In this document: positions 46,303 to 54,952 of the stretch, piece after piece
How the letters are laid out: the number at the start of each line of letters is the position of its first letter
Numbering within the stretch: the first letter of the stretch is position 1
NCBI RefSeq assembly: GCF_900096945.1
Contig: NZ_FMKA01000006.1
Coordinates: 62,001-126,000 of the forward strand
Direction of reading: 5' to 3'
DNA: 64,000 nt
Source of the DNA: Anaerobium acetethylicum
GTDB lineage: Bacteria > Bacillota > Clostridia > Lachnospirales > Lachnospiraceae
Position numbers and translations under genes: made by a program
The notes under the pieces: model-generated
Told to the model about the DNA's origin: nothing
Seen by the model: only the letters and a program-made list of their open reading frames with translations
The model's database searches: none

Positions 46303-47879
46303 TTTCCTTAGCCAGCAATGTTACGGTTATTCCTGCAAAGAAAACAATCGGTACACAGAAAACAACCGATAAAGTCCAGAAAACACGAGTAGCTGCTTAT
46401 TGCCGTGTTTCCACTGATAGTGATGAGCAGGAAACCAGCTATGAAACACAGATTGAGCATTACACTTCGTTTATCAATAGTCACCCGGATTGGGTGCTGG
46501 CCGGGATATATGCCGATGACGGCATTTCTGGAATGAATACGAAAAAGCGTGATGAATTCCAGCGCATGATTAATGACTGTAACGAAGGCAAGATAGATAT
46601 GGTTATTACCAAGTCCATCAGCCGATTTGCAAGGAATACGGTTGATTGTCTGAATTATACCAGAGCCCTTAAGAATAAGAACATCGGCGTTTACTTCGAA
46701 AAAGAAAATATCAATACGCTCGATGCTAAAGGTGAAGTTCTAATGACAATTATGGCTTCTCTTGCACAGCAAGAAAGTGAGTCATTATCGGCTAACGTTC
46801 GTCTGGGTTTGCAGTTCCGATACCAACAAGGAAAAGTTCAGGTCAATCACAACTGGTTCTTGGGATATACCAAAGATGCAGACGGGCACCTCATCATTGA
46901 TCCAGAGCAAGCTGAAGTCGTTAAGCGCATCTATAGAGAGTACCTTAGCGGTAAGAGCTTCTTACAGATAAAAAGGTCGCTTGAAGCCGATGGAATTCTG
47001 AACGGTGCCGGTAATGCAAAATGGCATGAAAGCAATATAAAGCAGATACTTACAAACGAGAAGTACATCGGAGACGCTTTGCTTCAGAAGACCTATACGG
47101 TGGATATTCTTGAAAAGAAGCGTGAAGCTAATAAGGGTCAGGTTCCTAAATATTATGTAGAGGACAGTCATGAAGCTATTATTCCAAAGGATATCTTCCT
47201 AAAGGTACAGGAGGAAATCGCAAGACGCGCAAACCTTACCAAAGGCACCACAAAGCGCAAACGAATCTATAGTGGCCGCTACGCTTTATCTGGAATAGTG
47301 TTCTGCGCTCACTGCGGTGACATCTTCCGCAGAATTAAATGGAACAATCGTGGGTGTAAGTCCACCGTTTGGCGCTGCGTCAGCAGGGTAGAAAAAGATG
47401 GTCCAGATTGTACCGCAAGGACTGTTCATGAAGAATTTCTCCATGAGGTAGTTATCAAGGCCATAAACGAAGCGTTCCGGGAAAAGAAAGCAATCCTTCA
47501 TCTTTTGCGAGAGAATATCGAGAGTAGTCTGGAGGAAGTCACTTCAAATCAGATTGCAGCGATTGATGAACAGATGAAGTCAATGCAGCAGGAGCTATTG
47601 GCAACCGTTAATTCTAAGAATACCGGTGATGAGCTTGGTATGGAGATTAGAAGGCTGCGTGATGAGAAGCAGGCCCTTCAAAATGAGCAGGCATCCCGAC
47701 AGGATCTGAAAAAGCGAATTGATGAGTTGATGCGTTTTCTTAACGACCTGCCTTGTGAGCTGATTGATTATGAAGAAGATTATGTGAGGACTCTCCTGGA
47801 AAAGATAACGGTTTACGACGACCACATTATAGTTGAATTTAAGTCCGGAATTGAAATACAAATAGACAAAGAGATATAG
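46299..47879 (+). CDS. Large serine recombinase, full length
   Basis: 526 residues. The resolvase domain carries [14 protein letters not shown] (Ser38 nucleophile), [20 protein letters not shown] and KSISRFARN (catalytic Arg). A recombinase domain ([20 protein letters not shown]) follows, then a zinc ribbon ([11 protein letters not shown]...C) and a C-terminal coiled coil. It can integrate and excise DNA without host factors. It is the only intact recombinase in the window and could mobilise the resistance block. A strong terminator follows. Confidence 0.93.
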   Translation: MISLASNVTVIPAKKTIGTQKTTDKVQKTRVAAYCRVSTDSDEQETSYETQIEHYTSFINSHPDWVLAGIYADDGISGMNTKKRDEFQRMINDCNEGKIDMVITKSISRFARNTVDCLNYTRALKNKNIGVYFEKENINTLDAKGEVLMTIMASLAQQESESLSANVRLGLQFRYQQGKVQVNHNWFLGYTKDADGHLIIDPEQAEVVKRIYREYLSGKSFLQIKRSLEADGILNGAGNAKWHESNIKQILTNEKYIGDALLQKTYTVDILEKKREANKGQVPKYYVEDSHEAIIPKDIFLKVQEEIARRANLTKGTTKRKRIYSGRYALSGIVFCAHCGDIFRRIKWNNRGCKSTVWRCVSRVEKDGPDCTARTVHEEFLHEVVIKAINEAFREKKAILHLLRENIESSLEEVTSNQIAAIDEQMKSMQQELLATVNSKNTGDELGMEIRRLRDEKQALQNEQASRQDLKKRIDELMRFLNDLPCELIDYEEDYVRTLLEKITVYDDHIIVEFKSGIEIQIDKEI

Positions 47880-47891
47880 AATATTGAGCCG

Positions 47892-47929
47892 CCGCCAATA
47901 GAGGGAACCAACACCCTTTGGCGGTTTTT
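47892..47929 (+). terminator. Terminator after the recombinase operon
   Basis: CCGCCAA (47892-47898) pairs with TTGGCGG (47918-47924), with inner AGGG/CCCT pairing, followed by TTTTT. It separates the recombinase operon from the mef promoter. Confidence 0.88.
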
Positions 47930-47942
47930 CCACTTTTAAATG

Positions 47943-47971
47943 TTGATTATATCAATTCGTTATGTTATAAT
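47943..47971 (+). promoter_or_regulatory. Promoter of the mef-msr(D) operon
   Basis: TTGATT (47943-47948) and TATAAT (47966-47971) are spaced by exactly 17 bases. The leader ORF starts about 40 bases downstream. It is a near-consensus vegetative promoter. Confidence 0.8.
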
Positions 47972-48011
47972 AATCGCTGACACAAATAAGAGTTTAGGAG
48001 GAACCGAAACT

Positions 48012-48038
48012 ATGACAGCATCAATGCGTTTAAGATAA
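48012..48038 (+). CDS. mefL: Macrolide-sensing leader peptide MTASMRLR
   Basis: Eight codons and a stop, preceded by AGGAGG at 47996-48001. The peptide is MTASMRLR, the known leader of pneumococcal mef(E)/mel (Mega) operons, where a macrolide-stalled ribosome disrupts a downstream terminator. Exact conservation in an anaerobe ICE shows that the resistance genes moved with their control region. Confidence 0.88.
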   Translation: MTASMRLR

Positions 48039-48047
48039 GCTGGCAAT

Positions 48048-48084
48048 AAAAAAGGCAGAATCTATCCCGATGATAGGCTTTTTT
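48048..48084 (+). terminator. Attenuator terminator in the mef leader
   Basis: AAAAAAGGC...CTATC (48062-48066)/GATAG (48072-48076) with GCTTTTTT folds into a hairpin with a U-tract, ten bases after the leader stop. In Mega-type operons this hairpin ends transcription without inducer. Confidence 0.75.
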
Positions 48085-48198
48085 GTTGTGCTTATTTATA
48101 CGATATTGAGCATTCATTAGTTAAGGTGAGATTTAAACTATTTTACTATAGTTTTATTTAACTATGTCTTTTTAAAGAATGTTTCCATATTGTATGTT

Positions 48199-48242
48199 AT
48201 GCAGACCAAAGCCACATTGTGGATTATGGCCTGCATTTTTTA
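48199..48242 (+). terminator. Second attenuator hairpin before mef
   Basis: ATGCAG (48199-48204) pairs with CTGCAT (48231-48236), with an inner GCCAC/GTGG stem, followed by a T run. It lies between the first attenuator and the mef start. Confidence 0.65.
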
Positions 48243-48304
48243 TTGCCTAGAATACTATTTAAAATAGAAATTCAAGCAAAAATAATATGCAGGAGATAAT
48301 AAAG

Positions 48305-49522
48305 ATGGAAAAATATATAAATTGGAAACTTAAGTTTTATACTATATGGGCAGGGCAGGCGGTTTCTTTAATCACTAGTGCCATCCTGCAAATGGCGATT
48401 ATTTTTTACCTTACAGAAAAAACAGGATCTGCAATGGTCTTGTCTATGGCTTCACTAGTAGGTTTTTTACCCTATGCGGTCTTTGGACCAGCCATTGGTG
48501 TATTAGTGGATCGTCATGACAGGAAAAAGATAATGATAGGTGCTGATTTAATTATCGCAGCAGCTGGGGCAATGCTAGCTATTGTAGCATTGTATATGGA
48601 ATTACCTGTATGGATGGTTATGGTAGTATTATTTATCCGCAGCATTGGAACGGCTTTTCATTCTCCAGCTCTCAATGCGGTTACGCCACTTTTAGTACCA
48701 GAAGAACAGCTTACGAAATGCGCAGGTTATAGTCAGTCTTTGCAGTCAATAAGCTATATTATTAGTCCGGCGGCTGCAGCATTGTTATACTCCGTTTGGG
48801 AATTGAATGCAATTATTGCCATCGATGTATTGGGCGCCGTGATTGCATCTATTACGGTAGCAATTGTAAGTATTCCCAAGCTGGACGATCCAGTGAAAAA
48901 TTTGAAACCAAATTTCATAAGAGAAATGAAAGAAGGAATTGTCGAATTGAGACAAAACAAAGGCTTATTTGCCTTATTACTCTTAGGAACGCTATATACG
49001 TTTGTGTATATGCCAATTAATGCACTATTTCCTTTAATTAGCATGGAATACTTTAATGGAACACCTGTGCATATTTCCATTACCGAAATCGCTTTTGCAT
49101 CTGGAATGCTAGTAGGCGGTCTACTATTAGGAAGGTTGGGGAACTTTGAAAAGCGTGTATTACTAATAACAGGTTCATTCTTTATAATGGGAGCCAGTTT
49201 AGCCGTTTCAGGATTACTTCCTCCAAGTGGATTTGTTATATTTGTAGCTTGCTGTGCAGTAATGGGGCTTTCGGTGCCATTTTATAGCGGTGTGCAAACA
49301 GCTCTTTTTCAGGAGAAGATTAAGCCTGAATATTTAGGACGTGTATTTTCTTTGACCGGAAGTATTATGTCATTTGCTATGCCAATTGGATTAATTCTTT
49401 CTGGATTCTTTGCTGATAGAATTGGTGTAAATCATTGGTTTTTACTATCAGGTATTTTAATTATTGGCATTGCTATAGTGTGCCCCATGATAACAGAGGT
49501 TAGAAAATTAGATTTAAAATAA
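48305..49522 (+). CDS. mef(A): Macrolide efflux MFS transporter Mef
   Basis: 405 residues from ATG 48305, 9 bases after AGGAG (an in-frame ATG at 48287 is upstream of that site). The sequence follows Mef(A)/Mef(E)/Mef(I) closely: WKLKFYTIWAGQAVSLITSA, GVLVDRHDRKKIMIGADLII (the MFS motif between helices 2 and 3), YSGVQTALFQEKIKPEYLGR. Twelve membrane helices. It expels 14- and 15-membered macrolides by proton antiport and works with the ABC-F protein encoded next. Its differences from Mef(A) as I remember it suggest a variant such as Mef(I); the allele cannot be fixed by eye. Confidence 0.93.
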   Translation: MEKYINWKLKFYTIWAGQAVSLITSAILQMAIIFYLTEKTGSAMVLSMASLVGFLPYAVFGPAIGVLVDRHDRKKIMIGADLIIAAAGAMLAIVALYMELPVWMVMVVLFIRSIGTAFHSPALNAVTPLLVPEEQLTKCAGYSQSLQSISYIISPAAAALLYSVWELNAIIAIDVLGAVIASITVAIVSIPKLDDPVKNLKPNFIREMKEGIVELRQNKGLFALLLLGTLYTFVYMPINALFPLISMEYFNGTPVHISITEIAFASGMLVGGLLLGRLGNFEKRVLLITGSFFIMGASLAVSGLLPPSGFVIFVACCAVMGLSVPFYSGVQTALFQEKIKPEYLGRVFSLTGSIMSFAMPIGLILSGFFADRIGVNHWFLLSGILIIGIAIVCPMITEVRKLDLK

Positions 49523-49543
49523 AATAATATTGGAGGGATATTT

Positions 49544-49564
49544 ATGTATCTTATTTTCATGTAA
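49544..49564 (+). CDS. msrDL: msr(D) leader peptide MYLIFM
   Basis: Six codons and a stop, with TGGAGGG at 49531-49537. MYLIFM is the known MsrDL leader, on which ribosomes stall with erythromycin. Downstream, CCTGC/GCAGG (49571-49586) and CGCAGGG/CCCTGCG (49581-49598) are mutually exclusive stems, the expected attenuation switch. Confidence 0.88.
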   Translation: MYLIFM

Positions 49565-49580
49565 TTCTTCCTGCTAAAAT

Positions 49581-49598
49581 CGCAGGGTTTTCCCTGCG
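49581..49598 (+). promoter_or_regulatory. Attenuator hairpin before msr(D)
   Basis: CGCAGGG-TTTT-CCCTGCG is a perfect seven-pair stem. It competes with CCTGC...GCAGG starting at 49571, immediately after the leader stop. A weak GCA...TGC stem follows before the AGGAGG of msr(D). The downstream U-run is poor. Confidence 0.65.
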
Positions 49599-49642
49599 TA
49601 CAAGCAAATGAAAGCATGCGATTATAGACAGGAGGAAATAAG

Positions 49643-51106
49643 ATGGAATTGATATTAAAAGCTAAAGACATTCGTGTGGAATTCACAGGGCGAGATGTTT
49701 TAGATATAGATGAATTAGAAGTATATGATTATGACCGTATTGGTTTAGTAGGAGCAAATGGTGCAGGGAAAAGCACTTTACTCAGGGTGCTTTTAGGGGA
49801 ATTAACTCCAGCAGGATGTAAAATGAATCGTCTGGGTGAACTTGCTTATATCCCTCAGTTGGACGAAGTAAGTTTGCAGGAGGAAAAAGATTTTGCACTT
49901 GTAGGCAAGCTGGGTGTTGAGCAATTAGATATACAGACCATGAGCGGTGGTGAAGAAACAAGACTTAAAATAGCACAGGCTTTATCAGCACAAGTACATG
50001 GTATTTTAGCCGATGAACCTACCAGTCATTTAGACCGTGAAGGAATTGATTTTCTAATTGGACAGCTAAAATATTTTACAGGTGCACTGTTAGTTATTAG
50101 CCATGACCGATATTTTCTTGATGAGGTAGTAGATAAAATATGGGAACTGAAAGATGGAAAAATCACTGAGTATTGGGGAAACTATTCTGATTTTCTTCGC
50201 CAGAAAGAGGAAGAACGCAAGAGCCAGGCAGCAGAATACGAACAATTTGTTGCGGAACGTGGCCGATTGGAAAGGGCTGCGGAGGAAAAGCGAAAACAGG
50301 CTCGTAAAATAGAACAGAAGGCAAAAGGTGCTTCAAAAAAACAAAACACTGAAGGCGGAGGACGTTTAGCTCATCAAAAATCAATAGGAAGTAAGGAAAA
50401 AAAGTTGCATAATGCCGCTAAATCCCTAGACCATAGGATTGCGGCCTTAGGAAATGTAGAAGCTCCAGAAGACATTCGCAGGATTCGTTTCAGGCAAAGT
50501 GATGCATTGGCACTCTACAATCCATATCCTATTGTCGGTACGGAAATTACTAAAATATTTGGGGATAAGATACTGTTTGAAAAAGCATCTTTTCATATTC
50601 CCCTAGGAGCAAAAGTGGCGCTAACTGGTGGCAATGGAACAGGAAAAACAACTTTAATCCAAATGATGTTAAACCATGAAGATGGAATTTCTATTTCACC
50701 TAAGGCAAAAATAGGTTACTTTGCACAAAATAGTTACAAGTACAACGGTAATCAGAAAGTCCTAGAGTTTATGCAGGAGGATTGTGATTACAATGTTTCA
50801 GAAATTCGTTCAGTTCTAGCATCAATGGGGCTTAAACAAAACGATATTGGAAAAAGCTTATCTGCTTTAAGCGGCGGAGAAATTATTAAATTGTTGCTGG
50901 CTAAAATGCTTATGGGTAGATATAACATCCTGCTAATGGATGAACCGAGCAACTTCCTTGACATACCAAGCTTAGAGGCTTTGGAAATATTAATGAAGGA
51001 GTATGCTGGAACTATAGTGTTTATCACACATGACAAACGGCTACTCGATAATGTGGCTGATGTGGTTTATGAAATTAGCGATAAGAAAATAAATCTGAAA
51101 CATTAA
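49643..51106 (+). CDS. msr(D): ABC-F ribosomal protection protein Msr(D)
   Basis: 487 residues, the Msr(D)/Mel length. There are two ATPase domains: Walker [10 protein letters not shown] (37-45) with signature MSGGEETR (99-106), and Walker [10 protein letters not shown] near 330 with [13 protein letters not shown]. The interdomain linker (about 185-270) is charged and helical ([20 protein letters not shown]). ABC-F proteins bind the E site and dislodge macrolides from the ribosome. They have no membrane part. ACAGGAGGAAATAAG precedes ATG 49643. It is paired with mef and has its own leader. Confidence 0.94.
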   Translation: MELILKAKDIRVEFTGRDVLDIDELEVYDYDRIGLVGANGAGKSTLLRVLLGELTPAGCKMNRLGELAYIPQLDEVSLQEEKDFALVGKLGVEQLDIQTMSGGEETRLKIAQALSAQVHGILADEPTSHLDREGIDFLIGQLKYFTGALLVISHDRYFLDEVVDKIWELKDGKITEYWGNYSDFLRQKEEERKSQAAEYEQFVAERGRLERAAEEKRKQARKIEQKAKGASKKQNTEGGGRLAHQKSIGSKEKKLHNAAKSLDHRIAALGNVEAPEDIRRIRFRQSDALALYNPYPIVGTEITKIFGDKILFEKASFHIPLGAKVALTGGNGTGKTTLIQMMLNHEDGISISPKAKIGYFAQNSYKYNGNQKVLEFMQEDCDYNVSEIRSVLASMGLKQNDIGKSLSALSGGEIIKLLLAKMLMGRYNILLMDEPSNFLDIPSLEALEILMKEYAGTIVFITHDKRLLDNVADVVYEISDKKINLKH

Positions 51107-51116
51107 ATTTAAGGTA

Positions 51117-51182
51117 GTCGCCGGTCAATGTAGTCTATACTGGCTGGCGGCTCCATTGTTAAAAAGTATAAAGACTTTTTTT
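51117..51182 (+). terminator. Hairpins ending the mef-msr(D) operon
   Basis: GTCGCCGGTCA (51117-51127) pairs with TGGCTGGCGGC (51141-51151) using three wobbles. A second stem, AAAAAGT (51161-51167)/ACTTTTT (51174-51180), has a built-in U-run. The second is the likely terminator. Confidence 0.65.
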
Positions 51183-51237
51183 CTTTGGCAAGAATTAATG
51201 TATACTAAAATAATTTTAATAAGGAGTATTAAAATCA

Positions 51238-51762
51238 ATGAGAGATATCGAAATAAAAGAGAATATACTATTTCAGATAGACATGTGCTGGCAACTTTAT
51301 CTTTATCACACAGAGAATCTAAAGGAGACAGAGGCACTTTGGACATTCAGTCCCATGGGTCTGCAGATACGAAGGCAAGACGATGGATGGAGTATAGATT
51401 GGCCTGAAATCGAAAGTTACGAGATTGGACCGTCCAGTATTGCATGGATTATGTGGCATATTATATATTGGTGGCGCACTACGTTAGATTACAATTTTGG
51501 AGATGGTACCTTGAAAAAGGAAGACATTACTTGGCCTGGAAGTGTTGAAAAAGCAAAAGAAGAAATAAAAACTCTTCATGATAAATGGGTTGAAAAATTA
51601 ATCAATATGTCGGATGCAGAATATCAATCACAGCAGTATGCAAAATGGCCACTTGAGGGTAGAAGCTTTGCTGATACTGCATTATGGTTAAATGGAGAAT
51701 TGATGAAAAATGTAGCCGAAATAGGTTATGGACGATTTCTATATGCAGCTTGTAAAAAATAG
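51238..51762 (+). CDS. DinB-like protein
   Basis: 174 residues. The four-helix DinB/YfiT-like pattern is visible: LYLYHTENLKETEALWTFSP, IAWIMWHIIYWWRTTLDYNF (with the metal-ligand His), and a C-terminal WLNGELMKNVAEIGYGRFLY. Metal-binding DinB-superfamily proteins include thiol transferases such as bacillithiol S-transferase; the substrate here is unknown. AAGGAGTATT precedes ATG 51238. It lies between msr(D) and cat with a nitroreductase and GrpB-like gene, which may be carried as a unit. Confidence 0.75.
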   Translation: MRDIEIKENILFQIDMCWQLYLYHTENLKETEALWTFSPMGLQIRRQDDGWSIDWPEIESYEIGPSSIAWIMWHIIYWWRTTLDYNFGDGTLKKEDITWPGSVEKAKEEIKTLHDKWVEKLINMSDAEYQSQQYAKWPLEGRSFADTALWLNGELMKNVAEIGYGRFLYAACKK

Positions 51763-51810
51763 AGATAGCGATAAATACGAGAATAATTTTTTTAAAGAAG
51801 GAGACTACCA

Positions 51811-52392
51811 ATGAATAGTATAATAGAAAACATATTAACAAGAAGAAGCATACGAACTTTTAGAGAGACTCAGCTATCGGAGGAGGATTTAAATACCATT
51901 CTAACAGCGGGAAGCTATGCGCCTAACGGGATGGGAACACAGAGCTGGAAGTTTACAGCCATTCAAAAAACCAGTGTACTTGCAAAAGTGAATGAGGCTA
52001 TTCGCCTAACCCTTATATCTATACCTGTTGTAGCAGAAACGCATCCTTATGTTGTGAGCCTTGTTGAAAAAGCGAAAGACGAGAGTTCAAATTTCCTGTA
52101 TCATGCCCCCACCTTTATTATTGTTTCTAACTTAAAGGACAACGGAAACTCTATGCCGGATTCAGCATTAGCCATCGGGAATATGATGCTGGCAGCACAC
52201 TCACTCGGTATTGGTTCCTGCTGGCTAAATCAGCTGCCAGGACTCACACACATGCCCTTAATCCGTGAGCTTTTGTCAGATCTTGATGTTCCCGTAAATC
52301 ATATTGTTTACGGATCTGTCGTTATGGGTTATGCTGCAGAGGAGCCGAAACAGGCTGCCCCTCGTAAAAATGTCGTAAATATTATTCGTTGA
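51811..52392 (+). CDS. Nitroreductase family protein
   Basis: 193 residues. It starts with the family's NIIENILTRRSIRTF-type motif (here IIENILTRRSIRTFRETQLS), has the FMN-binding AGSYAPNGMGTQSWKFTAI block, DSALAIGNMMLAAHSLGIGS with CWLNQL, and a C-terminal VVMGYAAEEPKQAAPRK. It is a flavin-dependent NAD(P)H reductase of unknown natural substrate. GAAGGAGACTACCA precedes ATG 51811. It is intact. Some nitroreductases reduce nitro groups of drugs including chloramphenicol; any such role here is speculation. Confidence 0.88.
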   Translation: MNSIIENILTRRSIRTFRETQLSEEDLNTILTAGSYAPNGMGTQSWKFTAIQKTSVLAKVNEAIRLTLISIPVVAETHPYVVSLVEKAKDESSNFLYHAPTFIIVSNLKDNGNSMPDSALAIGNMMLAAHSLGIGSCWLNQLPGLTHMPLIRELLSDLDVPVNHIVYGSVVMGYAAEEPKQAAPRKNVVNIIR

Positions 52393-52414
52393 GAACGAGA
52401 TTGGAGGTTTAATA

Positions 52415-52933
52415 TTGTTTATACGAGTAGTTCCGTATGACCCCTTTTGGGAAGTAGAGTATGAAAATGAATCACAGAAGATAAGTGGTATTTTGAAGGA
52501 CGTATTGGTGGATATTTACCATATTGGCAGTACAGCAGTTAAAGGGTTACATGCTAAATCAATCATTGATATAATGCCCGTAGTGACAAATATTAGTTTA
52601 GTTGATAAGTATAATGAGGAATTTGTAGCCATTGGATATGAGTGTATGGGTGAGTTTGGTATTGAAGGACGGAGATATTTCCGCAAGGGTGGCGATAATA
52701 GAACACACCAGATTCATATTTTTGAGCAAAGCAATCACAAAGATATTAATAGGCATATAGCAGTAAGGGATTTTCTGCGTACACATCCTGACATCGCTTT
52801 AGAGTATGGTGAATTAAAGATGGAGCTGGCTAATCGATTCCCGGAGGATATTGAAGGCTACTGCGCTGGTAAGGATGCATTTGTAAAGCAACTAGAAAAG
52901 GATGCTTTGCGATGGTGGCAAACTGTCTGTTAG
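52415..52933 (+). CDS. GrpB family nucleotidyltransferase-like protein
   Basis: 172 residues. The GrpB/UPF0157 signature is present: VVPYDPFWEVEYENESQKIS, YHIGSTAVKGLHAKSIIDIM (a nucleotidyltransferase-like GS motif with Asp), then HIFEQSNHKDINRHIAVRDF and YCAGKDAFVKQLEKDA. The biochemical role of the family is not settled. TTG 52415 follows TTGGAGGTTTAATA, 22 bases after the nitroreductase gene. The next 150 bases (52934-53088) hold no feature I can support. Confidence 0.85.
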   Translation: MFIRVVPYDPFWEVEYENESQKISGILKDVLVDIYHIGSTAVKGLHAKSIIDIMPVVTNISLVDKYNEEFVAIGYECMGEFGIEGRRYFRKGGDNRTHQIHIFEQSNHKDINRHIAVRDFLRTHPDIALEYGELKMELANRFPEDIEGYCAGKDAFVKQLEKDALRWWQTVC

Positions 52934-53088
52934 GAGGTTATTCTCAAAGGATTGCAAGAAGCAGTTGAGGATAATCCGTATAACTAACTATTACATATCA
53001 TGCTGATTCGTATTGGTAGAATAACACGAATTAACAAAGGATATATTTGTAGTAGCAAGTGTATTTGTTTTATATTCTATGAACCTAT

Positions 53089-53117
53089 TTGATTTACATA
53101 ATTCTATGTGGTATAAT
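53089..53117 (+). promoter_or_regulatory. Promoter of the cat gene
   Basis: TTGATT (53089-53094) and TATAAT (53112-53117) are spaced by 17 bases, the same two hexamers and spacing as the mef promoter. The cat leader ORF begins 45 bases downstream. Confidence 0.8.
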
Positions 53118-53162
53118 GGACTTGCTTATAATATAGATGCTTGGATAGCAGGAGGTTGCAAG

Positions 53163-53221
53163 ATGATGATGGCAGTTAAATTAGCCTTCTAAAATTAAAG
53201 AATAAAATTTTAGGAGGCTAA
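53163..53221 (+). promoter_or_regulatory. cat translational attenuator with leader peptide
   Basis: AGGAGG (53150-53155) drives a nine-codon ORF, ATG 53163 to TAA 53192 (MMMAVKLAF). TTAGCCTTCTAAAAT (53181-53195), the end of this ORF, pairs with ATTTTAGGAGGCTAA (53207-53221), 15 base pairs with one wobble. The right arm contains the AGGAGG of cat. A drug-stalled ribosome on the leader would open the stem, as in inducible cat-86-type genes. Confidence 0.85.
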
Positions 53222-53224
53222 TTT

Positions 53225-53884
53225 ATGAAATTTAATTTGATAGATATTGAGGATTGGAATAGAAAGCCATACTTTGAGCATTATTTAAATGCGGTTAGGT
53301 GCACTTACAGTATGACTGCAAATATAGAGATAACTGGTTTACTGCGTGAAATTAAACTTAAGGGCCTGAAACTGTACCCTACGCTTATTTATATCATCAC
53401 AACTGTGGTTAACCGTCACAAGGAGTTCCGCACCTGTTTTGATCAAAAAGGTAAGTTAGGATACTGGGATAGTATGAACCCAAGTTATACTGTCTTTCAT
53501 AAGGATAACGAAACTTTTTCAAGTATTTGGACAGAGTATGACGAGAACTTCCCACGTTTTTACTATAATTACCTTGAGGATATTAGAAACTATAGCGACG
53601 TTTTGAATTTCATGCCTAAGACAGGTGAACCTGCTAATACAATTAATGTGTCCAGCATTCCTTGGGTGAATTTTACCGGATTCAACCTGAATATATACAA
53701 TGATGCAACATATCTAATCCCTATTTTTACTTTGGGTAAGTATTTTCAGCAGGATAATAAAATTTTATTACCTATGTCTGTACAGGTGCATCATGCGGTT
53801 TGCGACGGTTACCATACAAGCAGATTTTTTAATGAGGCACAGGAATTAGCGTCAAATTATGAGACATGGTTAGGAGAAAAATAA
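53225..53884 (+). CDS. cat: Chloramphenicol acetyltransferase, type A (CatQ-like)
   Basis: 219 residues. It has the conserved CAT features: WNRKPYFEHYLNAVRCTYSM at the N-terminus, YPTLIYIITTVVNRHKEFRT, and the active-site block VHHAVCDGYH with catalytic His190 and Asp194. It transfers acetyl from acetyl-CoA to the drug's 3-hydroxyl as a trimer. Length and sequence recall CatQ of Clostridium perfringens and of the pneumococcal IQ element, which also carries mef(I) and msr(D). The allele is given from memory. The start is 3 bases after the attenuator stem. Confidence 0.94.
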   Translation: MKFNLIDIEDWNRKPYFEHYLNAVRCTYSMTANIEITGLLREIKLKGLKLYPTLIYIITTVVNRHKEFRTCFDQKGKLGYWDSMNPSYTVFHKDNETFSSIWTEYDENFPRFYYNYLEDIRNYSDVLNFMPKTGEPANTINVSSIPWVNFTGFNLNIYNDATYLIPIFTLGKYFQQDNKILLPMSVQVHHAVCDGYHTSRFFNEAQELASNYETWLGEK

Positions 53885-54077
53885 TATAAAAATTGCTTGT
53901 GCTTGGGAGCTATAAACAAAGATCGAAAAAGTTGTGAAGCTCGTGAGGAAGCAAAGCGACCGAAGAAGCAGATGTTCCACCTATGCAAGGACTTCCCGAG
54001 AAGACGAGTGACAGCGAAGACCGATTGGAAGGAGTCTGAGCTTAGTGGAGTAATATATTCCTTATAAAAATCATTTC

Positions 54078-54107
54078 AAAGGATTAGAGAAATCTAATCC
54101 TTTTTCT
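54078..54107 (+). terminator. Terminator downstream of cat
   Basis: AAAGGATTAGA (54078-54088), loop GAAA and TCTAATCCTTT (54093-54103) form a perfect stem leading into TTTTTCTTTG. It lies 190 bases after the cat stop; 53885-54077 holds no credible gene, only short out-of-frame coding-like debris. Confidence 0.88.
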
Positions 54108-54177
54108 TTGTATTTTTATACCAAAGCATATGAATTTACTGGCCGGGGTCAAATTGCAGGAATTGGAGAGGGCTGTT

Positions 54178-54294
54178 ATGACAATTACGAATTTAATTTT
54201 TCATTTTGGTGATATTTATCCTGCATTAGTTTGGGTTGATGAAACTGCAGTTCTAGTTTACTCAGGATATCCTGGTCAACTTACTCAAATATAG
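54178..54294 (+). pseudogene. Small ORF or gene remnant (38 aa)
   Basis: ATG 54178, with GGAGAGGG upstream, opens MTITNLIFHFGDIYPALVWV and ends after 38 codons. The stretch up to 54451 has no longer frame. It may be the start of a degraded gene. No family is recognised and support is weak. Confidence 0.3.
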
Positions 54295-54451
54295 AAAGCG
54301 ATAAAAAAGGTAGGAATCCCATTTGATAAAATCAGTAGGATTATTCTTACCCACTAATTGCCGGTGATATGCTTTGAGTTGCGGATGGGTATCTTGTTCC
54401 TTCTCCTGAGCAGATTAATTTCGATCATAATATGTATCATCATTTTAATTA

Positions 54452-54535
54452 GTGGATATGTTCCCTAAAACCTTAAAACCGTTGATATGTTCCCTCATAC
54501 CTCAAAAACGCTAAAAAACGGTTGACCTGTTTCCA
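54452..54535 (+). repeat. GATATGTTCCC repeats, orphan IS end (left set)
   Basis: GTGGATATGTTCCCT (54452-54466), GTTGATATGTTCCCT (54481-54495) and a diverged GTTGACCTGTTTCCA (54521-54535) are in direct orientation. The last ends exactly where the RlmD-like reading frame begins. Related units occur at 58917-59040. Multiple terminal repeats point to an IS21-like end. No transposase is present. Confidence 0.65.
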
Positions 54536-54541
54536 CTTACG

Positions 54542-54901
54542 TATGGTATCAAAATTTCGGAGGTAGACATCATTTGGGGCAACTCGGGCCACGTTGAGAC
54601 GTGTGTTTTATTGTCCCACAAAAGTGCAGACGATTTTATCAGTGTAAAAATGGAGTACGCAGACGACCGAAAAATCCAGCCAGATCGTATCACCTACAGG
54701 CTTATTCAGGAGTATATCGAAGAAAAGTACGGCTTCAAAGTTCACACTGCAAACATTGCAGAGGTCAAAAGAAACTTAGGCCTGCCGATGTACGACGCAC
54801 CAAACGCAGTTGAAGAACTAAAACGCCCATATAAACCAGCACCAGAATATAAAGTAGAAGCTATTAAAGACGCATTAAGGCACTTCAAGGTCATAGATTA
54901 A
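54542..54901 (+). pseudogene. 3' fragment of an RlmD/RumA-like RNA methyltransferase gene
   Basis: 120 codons, open from about 54542 without a start. SGHVETCVLLSH resembles the end of TrmA/RlmD-family methyltransferases. The remainder (SVKMEYADDRKIQPDRITYR, then FKVHTANIAEVKRNLGLPMY and KAALRHF-like KDALRHFKVID) is the C-terminal extension that clostridial mobile-element copies carry. The catalytic domain is missing; the break abuts the repeat at 54535. An internal ATG at 54611 could make a 96-residue protein of just the extension. Confidence 0.65.
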
Positions 54902-54909
54902 AGTAAAGT

Positions 54910-54952
54910 ACCCTTTCAGCAGATCATTACTGTTGAGAGGGTCTTGCTTTTT
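54910..54952. terminator. Terminator between converging genes
   Basis: ACCCTTTCAGCAG (54910-54922) pairs with CTGTTGAGAGGGT (54930-54942) over 13 positions with wobbles, followed by CTTGCTTTTT. It can serve the RlmD-like fragment on the + strand, and lies at the 3' end of the minus-strand gene. Confidence 0.75.

Noticed and set aside
53885-54077. Protein or RNA gene after cat
   Set aside because: Looks coding-like in short pieces but every frame is broken and no fold or homologue is recognised.
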